A DNA stretch of 64,000 nt, taken from NCBI GenBank assembly GCA_004554245.1, contig SFND01000003.1:45091-109090 (forward strand), written 5' to 3'. A program made the translations under genes and the position numbers. Below the pieces are notes generated by a model. That model did not search any database. It was not told the DNA's origin and was given only the letters and a program-made list of their open reading frames with translations. Below, piece by piece: positions 59,572 to 64,000 of this stretch. The stretch is from Oribacterium sp. GTDB taxonomy: Bacteria > Bacillota_A > Clostridia > Lachnospirales > Lachnospiraceae. Every line of letters begins with the position of its first letter. The stretch's first letter is position 1.

Positions 59572-60882
59572 TTACAGAATGTCGATGTGCTCACCGGCGA
59601 GGGCCTTGTTCATGCTGCGGACAGCACAGAATTTACCACACATACTGCAGGTATCGCTGTGGTCGTCCTCCGGGAGACGGTCATTACGGATCTTCTTTGC
59701 GGTCTCCGGATCGAGTGCACACTCGAACTGTGCGTCCCAGTCCAGGGCCTTACGTGCATCGGCCATCTTATCGTCGATGTCACGCGCGTGCGGGATCCCC
59801 TTCGCGATATCCGCTGCGTGGGCCGCGATCTTCGAAGCGATGATGCCCTGCTTTACGTCCTCAAGATTCGGAAGTGCGAGGTGCTCTGCCGGTGTGACAT
59901 AGCAGAGGAAGGATGCGCCGTTCATCGCGGCGACAGCACCACCGATGGCTGCCGTGATGTGATCATAGCCCGGTGCGATATCCGTCACGAGCGGTCCGAG
60001 AACATAGAACGGTGCGCCCATGCAGAGGGTCTTCTGCACTTCCATGTTTGCAGCGATCTGGTTCAGTGGCACATGACCCGGACCCTCGACCATAACCTGA
60101 ACGTTATGTGCCCATGCACGCTTCGTCAGCTCACCGAGACGTACGAGTTCCTCGATCTGGCATACATCGGTCGCATCCGCGAGACAGCCCGGACGGCAGG
60201 CATCACCGAGGGAAATGGTGACATCATACTCCTCACAGATATCGAGGATCTCGTCGAAGTACTCGTAGAACGGGTTCTCCTGACCGGTCATACTCATCCA
60301 TGCAAATACGAGGCTTCCGCCACGGCTGACGATGTTCATCTTACGCTGGTGCTTGCGGATCTGCTCGATGGTCTTCCGAGTGATACCACAGTGCAGGGTT
60401 ACGAAGTCGACACCATCCTGTGCATGCAGACGGATGACGTCGAGGAAATCCTTCGCGGTCAGGGTATCGAGGTCACGCTGATAGTGGATGACGCTGTCGT
60501 ATACCGGCACCGTACCGATCATCGCCGGACACTCCTTACAGAGCTTCTGACGGAACGGCTGCGTATTTCCATGGCTGGAGAGATCCATGATGGACTCCGC
60601 ACCCATACGAACAGCACTCATCACCTTCTCCATCTCGAGATCATAATCCTTCATATCTCTCGACACACCGAGGTTTACATTGATCTTCGTTCGAAGCATC
60701 GAGCCGACACCCTCTGGATCCAGGCAGGTATGGTTCTTGTTTGCGCAGATCGCGACCTTACCCTCTGCCACAAGCTGACGAAGCTTCTCCTCCGTCATAT
60801 GCTCCTTCTCTGCGACGATCTTCATCTGCGGCGTGACGATACCCTTCCGCGCCGCATCCATCTGTGTTGTATAATTCTGCAT
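59572..60882 (-). CDS. thiC: Phosphomethylpyrimidine synthase ThiC
   Basis: Radical SAM enzyme that turns aminoimidazole ribotide into HMP-phosphate for thiamine. 436 residues, the usual short bacterial length. Motifs: IMDLSSHGN, MVEGPGHVPLNQI, and the C-terminal cluster motif CSMCGKFCAVR (CxxCxxxxC type). AAGGAGAAAAT precedes the start. A TPP riboswitch with terminator lies upstream, so expression falls when thiamine is plentiful. No other thi genes are adjacent. Confidence 0.98.
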   Translation of the reverse strand: MQNYTTQMDAARKGIVTPQMKIVAEKEHMTEEKLRQLVAEGKVAICANKNHTCLDPEGVGSMLRTKINVNLGVSRDMKDYDLEMEKVMSAVRMGAESIMDLSSHGNTQPFRQKLCKECPAMIGTVPVYDSVIHYQRDLDTLTAKDFLDVIRLHAQDGVDFVTLHCGITRKTIEQIRKHQRKMNIVSRGGSLVFAWMSMTGQENPFYEYFDEILDICEEYDVTISLGDACRPGCLADATDVCQIEELVRLGELTKRAWAHNVQVMVEGPGHVPLNQIAANMEVQKTLCMGAPFYVLGPLVTDIAPGYDHITAAIGGAVAAMNGASFLCYVTPAEHLALPNLEDVKQGIIASKIAAHAADIAKGIPHARDIDDKMADARKALDWDAQFECALDPETAKKIRNDRLPEDDHSDTCSMCGKFCAVRSMNKALAGEHIDIL

Positions 60883-61015
60883 ATTTTCTCCTTTTTTCTC
60901 CTTTTTCTGATTCGGGATCAGCCATCATCTGTTCAGCCGCTAGACCATGACTCTGGAAAACAGCGCTCCCGCATCCTCAGGATGCCTAGCATCATGGCCT
61001 TTCTTCTGAACATAT

Positions 61016-61043
61016 AAAAAGAGAACACCCGCAGGTGTTCTCT
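61016..61043 (-). terminator. Riboswitch expression-platform terminator
   Basis: AGAGAACACC-TGCGGGTGTTCTCT on the minus strand (about 61043-61020), followed by TTTTT. Sits between the TPP aptamer and thiC. Confidence 0.9.
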
Positions 61044-61082
61044 CAGATCCATAAACGTACAGAAGACGTCTCATCCTAAGTA

Positions 61083-61168
61083 TTTACCTACGTTGGCATT
61101 ATCCAAATCAGGTTGCGGGTCGAGATTTCTGAATCTCCTCTCAGCCGACAGCAGTCAGCTCCCCTCTT
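61083..61168 (-). ncRNA. TPP riboswitch aptamer (THI element)
   Basis: The minus strand shows the conserved THI-box order: AGGGGAGCTGAC, GGCTGAGAGGAGA, then ACCCGCAACCTGATTTGG, ATAATGCCAACGTAGG. The downstream terminator at 61016-61043 suggests transcriptional control of thiC. Confidence 0.96.
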
Positions 61169-61248
61169 TATAATTTTGCATTTGTTAAATTATAGAACGC
61201 CTGCCTCCTGTTGGCAAGGCCAGGAAGAAAAAAGATTCAGCAAAAGAT

Positions 61249-62751
61249 TCAGCATCCGTCTTCCTTCGCCCAGCCGTAAGCATACTTGACGGCCTTGTTC
61301 CAGCCCTTGATCTTCTTCGCTCTGTCCTCGTCAGAGATCTTCGGCTCGAAGGTCTTATCGATCGCCCAGTTCTTGATGACGTCTTCCTTGCTGGTCCAGT
61401 AAGCGACGGCGAGCCCTGCAAGATAGGCTGCGCCCATCGCGGTGGTCTCTACGCACCGTGGGCGCTCTACCGGAGCATCGATGATGTCAGACTGCGTCTG
61501 CATCAGGAAGTCGTTGGCACTTGCGCCACCGTCTACCTTGAGGGCTGCCAGCTCGATACCGGAGTCCGCCTTCATGGCGTTCAGCACGTCATTTACCTGA
61601 TACGCGATGGACTCCAGCGTTGCACGGATGATGTGATATTTATTCACGCCACGTGTGATGCCGACGATGGTTCCTCTTGCGTACTGATCCCAGTGCGGCG
61701 CGCCGAGGCCGGTAAATGCCGGAACGACATAGCATCCGTTAGTATCTTTTACCTTCTTCGCCATATACTCGGAGTCCGGTGAAGAATCGATGATCCGAAG
61801 CTCATCTCTCAGCCACTGAACCGCTGCACCTGCGACGAAGATGGAACCCTCGAGTGCGTAATTTACCTTGCCGTCGAGTCCCCATGCGATGGTGGTTACG
61901 AGACCGTTCTTAGAGAAGATCGGCTTCTCACCGGTATTCATCAGCATGAAGCAGCCGGTTCCATAGGTGTTCTTCGCCTCACCAGGATGGAAGCAGGTCT
62001 GTCCGAAGAGCGCCGCCTGCTGGTCACCGGCTGCACCTGCGATCGGGATCGCGCCACCGAGGTACGAAGGATCTGACTCGCCGTATACGCAGCTGGACGG
62101 CATCGGTGTCGCCAGCATGCACTTCGGGATATCGAGCTCTGCGAGGATCTCATCATCCCACTCCAGTGTGTTAATGTTAAAAAGCATCGTCCGGGAAGCG
62201 TTGGAATAATCGGTTACATGAACGTGGCCCTTGGTCAGCTTCCAGATCAGCCATGTCTCGACGGTACCGAATAAGAGCTCACCCTTCTCTGCTCTTTCTC
62301 TTACACCCTCTACGTGATCGAGAATCCACTTCACCTTCGTGCCTGAGAAGTACGCATCGATGACGAGACCGGTCTTCTCTCTGAACTTATCGGTGAGGCC
62401 CTTCTCCTTCAGACTGTCACAGTACTCGGAGGTTCTGCGGCACTGCCATACGATCGCATGATATACCGGCTCGCCGGTTTCCTTATCCCATACGATGGTG
62501 GTCTCTCGCTGGTTGGTGATACCGATACCTGCGATATCCTCTGCAGTTGCACCGATTTTATTGATCGCCTCGACGGCTACACCGAGCATGCTCGCCCAGA
62601 TCTCCTCTGCATCATGCTCTACCCAGCCCGGCTTCGGGAAGTACTGTGTGAACTCACGCTGTGCCACGCTGCACATCTCACCCTTCTCGTTGAACAGGAT
62701 ACACCGGTTACTGGTCGTTCCTGCATCCAGCGCCATTACATACTTCGCCAT
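61249..62751 (-). CDS. glpK: Glycerol kinase
   Basis: Phosphorylates glycerol to glycerol-3-phosphate. 500 residues with MALDAGTTSNRCILFNEKGE (ATP site), GITNQRETTIVWDKETGEPVYHAIVWQ, NASRTMLFNINTLEWD and the C-terminal GVNKYHIIRATLESIAYQVNDVL. Full length; GGAG-type RBS upstream. It follows the degenerate sigma-54-like regulator (62860) on the same strand. No glpF or glpD is in view. Confidence 0.98.
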   Translation of the reverse strand: MAKYVMALDAGTTSNRCILFNEKGEMCSVAQREFTQYFPKPGWVEHDAEEIWASMLGVAVEAINKIGATAEDIAGIGITNQRETTIVWDKETGEPVYHAIVWQCRRTSEYCDSLKEKGLTDKFREKTGLVIDAYFSGTKVKWILDHVEGVRERAEKGELLFGTVETWLIWKLTKGHVHVTDYSNASRTMLFNINTLEWDDEILAELDIPKCMLATPMPSSCVYGESDPSYLGGAIPIAGAAGDQQAALFGQTCFHPGEAKNTYGTGCFMLMNTGEKPIFSKNGLVTTIAWGLDGKVNYALEGSIFVAGAAVQWLRDELRIIDSSPDSEYMAKKVKDTNGCYVVPAFTGLGAPHWDQYARGTIVGITRGVNKYHIIRATLESIAYQVNDVLNAMKADSGIELAALKVDGGASANDFLMQTQSDIIDAPVERPRCVETTAMGAAYLAGLAVAYWTSKEDVIKNWAIDKTFEPKISDEDRAKKIKGWNKAVKYAYGWAKEDGC

Positions 62752-62859
62752 CTCTTTTCTCCTTGTGAGGTCATGTCACATGTAGTCTACGGATAACCAG
62801 CTTAAGATAAACTGACAGGAGAATGATACCACAGATATCACTGCAAAATCAAAATCCGG

Positions 62860-64000
62860 CTATTTCCTCAGTTCTGCGATTCGGCGGTTCAGGGTGCTTC
62901 GGGAAATCGAAAGACTTCTGCAGATTTCTTTCTGCGTCTTTCCGGCCTCCAGGAGCTCCCGTATCTTTTTCATCTCATACTCTTTTGAAGAAATGTCTGG
63001 ACGCTCGTCTTCAGAATGTGCCACAAATCCATCCTGCAAAACAGCCATCTCGAGCTGGGTATTCAGTTCATTGATCTCCAGTCCCATCAGCCGTTCATAA
63101 TCCTCAGGCGCAATCGACAGCACAGGTCGTGCCTTTTCATGGAGACGTCCGTAATAATCCAGCATACTTTTTGCATAGCGCAGAAACAGCGCACGGTCTG
63201 TATGAACCGTGTGTACCGGTTTCAGGCAATGTTCCTTCATGGTCTCATACAGTTTCCAGCTGAACATCCCGGTCTGACAGAGCTCCTCCAGATTTTTATC
63301 CGTGCAGAACATGATCCGCACAGATTCCAGATCCCTCCGCTTTTTCCGATTCGCAATCAGTTTCGCGAGATACTCCTGATAGCAGAGCTGCATTCGCTCT
63401 GGATAGTGGATGACGACCGTTCCCTCATTGTTATTCTGCAGCAGCCCATCTTCTCCGAACAGATAATCCGACAGATAATCCTGGTAAATGCTGGAACTGC
63501 GCATGATCAGGATATCCTTCAGTTTGCGGCTCGATTCGTTGTGAATCGCCTTCGCAAGAAGCTCATTGATCTCCATGTCATCGGTATTGATCAGAATGGT
63601 GTCGTGATTTTCCAGTGCATAGTTCCTAGCCTGTTTCAACAGATCCGCATCGCAGATGTTTTCGAGAAAATCGAAGGTGATGTAGCTTCCATTGGCAAAC
63701 TGCACTGACTCCTTCTGAATCTCACTGTATTTACGAAAGGTAAACAGCATGGTCGCGCCGTGCTTATGCTCAAACGTCGGTTTGACGTTGATGATTCCAT
63801 AGAAATGGTTTCGCTGAATGGCCGCTTTCACCATCTGGCCTTTTCGCTCCGGTGTCCGGAACGTTTCCTGAATCGACTCATACGGAAACAACTCCTGGAT
63901 CCGTTTTCCCAGAAGCGGCTCCGTGATCCAGAACTGCTTTCGAAAAGCCTCGTTTGCAAACAGAATATTTCCATAATAATCCGTGTACACCAGCGCCGTA
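62860..64000 (-). CDS. Degenerate sigma-54-activator-like regulator with PAS and HTH (5' end off the window)
   Basis: The frame is open to the window edge (ALVYTDYYGNILFANEAF is a PAS domain). Residues after that (FLENICDADLLKQARNYALENHDTILINTDD...AIHNESSRK...FGEDGLLQNNNEGTVVIHYPERMQLCYQEYLAKLI...SVRIMFCTDKNLEELCQTGMF) follow the layout of an NtrC-type AAA+ domain. However, Walker A (GESGTGKE) is replaced by INTDDMEIN, and GAFTGA and Walker B are absent. The C-terminus is a helix-turn-helix (IRELLEAGKTQKEICRSLSISRSTLNRRIAEL). It probably binds DNA without ATPase activity; it may control glpK. Confidence 0.75.
   Translation of the reverse strand, partial: TALVYTDYYGNILFANEAFRKQFWITEPLLGKRIQELFPYESIQETFRTPERKGQMVKAAIQRNHFYGIINVKPTFEHKHGATMLFTFRKYSEIQKESVQFANGSYITFDFLENICDADLLKQARNYALENHDTILINTDDMEINELLAKAIHNESSRKLKDILIMRSSSIYQDYLSDYLFGEDGLLQNNNEGTVVIHYPERMQLCYQEYLAKLIANRKKRRDLESVRIMFCTDKNLEELCQTGMFSWKLYETMKEHCLKPVHTVHTDRALFLRYAKSMLDYYGRLHEKARPVLSIAPEDYERLMGLEINELNTQLEMAVLQDGFVAHSEDERPDISSKEYEMKKIRELLEAGKTQKEICRSLSISRSTLNRRIAELRK

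Noticed and set aside
1..64000. tRNA, rRNA, prophage or integrated element with att sites
   Set aside because: No tRNA-like cloverleaf, rRNA segment, integrase or phage gene was seen on reading the window; subtle ones could have been missed without a scan.

Overview
The window looks like a chromosomal segment from a moderately GC-rich Clostridia, most likely Lachnospiraceae. Supporting signs are the rimP-nusA-ylxR-ylxQ-infB order, an InfB N-terminus with a basic Lys run, a SARP/BTAD regulator, an S-layer-homology (SLH) protein, three polar amino-acid ABC cassettes, a TPP riboswitch before thiC, and strong AGGAGG ribosome binding sites. No rRNA, tRNA, CRISPR array or intact transposase was seen.

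Layout. 1-2.5 kb: the rimP-nusA operon running off the left edge into infB. 2.5-8.3 kb: a sodium:solute (NSS) symporter with an attenuator-like leader, a SARP regulator, a His-rich ArsP_2-type exporter and pyrG with a structured leader. 8.5-13.2 kb: a decayed MacAB-like export locus (ABC ATPase, adaptor, SLH protein) facing a decayed two-component system; several genes carry in-frame internal or terminal deletions. 13.3-20.7 kb: asparaginase and NudC, MATE pump, LacI regulator, and a large FHA-ABCG transporter. 20.7-21.9 kb: an AT-rich insert with a DUF3990-like putative ADP-ribosyltransferase. 22-30.5 kb: D-Ala-D-Ala carboxypeptidase, YgiQ radical SAM protein, M20 amidohydrolase, an amino-acid ABC cassette, and a histidine phosphatase. 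30.5-31.7 kb: a gene-free stretch with four tandem hairpin repeats and two orphan plus-strand terminators. 31.7-40.2 kb: pgi, a YoaP-type acetyltransferase, a second ABC cassette, malic enzyme and fumarase. 40.4-45.8 kb: KtrB, KtrA, a 40-residue membrane protein and a KdpD/KdpE-like two-component system without KdpFABC. 45.9-55.4 kb: TPM/zinc-ribbon protein, SASA esterase, hybrid kinase plus OmpR regulator, two pseudogenes, MATE plus TetR. 55.5-59.35 kb: a third ABC cassette. 59.5-64 kb: thiC with TPP riboswitch, glpK, and a degenerate sigma-54-activator-like regulator running off the right edge.

The most striking system is at 59.05-59.35 kb. A sigma-70-type promoter drives a leader that encodes a 35-residue peptide with seven consecutive Cys codons. 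It is followed by an intrinsic terminator whose left arm and loop are exactly complementary (8 nt) to a segment inside the leader ORF. This has the layout of a ribosome-mediated, cysteine-sensing transcription attenuator for the downstream ABC importer, and so predicts a cyst(e)ine transporter.

Two themes recur. First, deletion scars that join gene parts (8.5-13.2 kb and 51.3-53.0 kb) suggest ongoing gene loss. Second, intergenic spaces carry several families of short palindromes: a GGGGTC(A/T)GACCCC family, a TTCAGACGT...ACGTCTGAA family, and larger local hairpin arrays. All functions are inferred from reading translated sequence; no database search was run.
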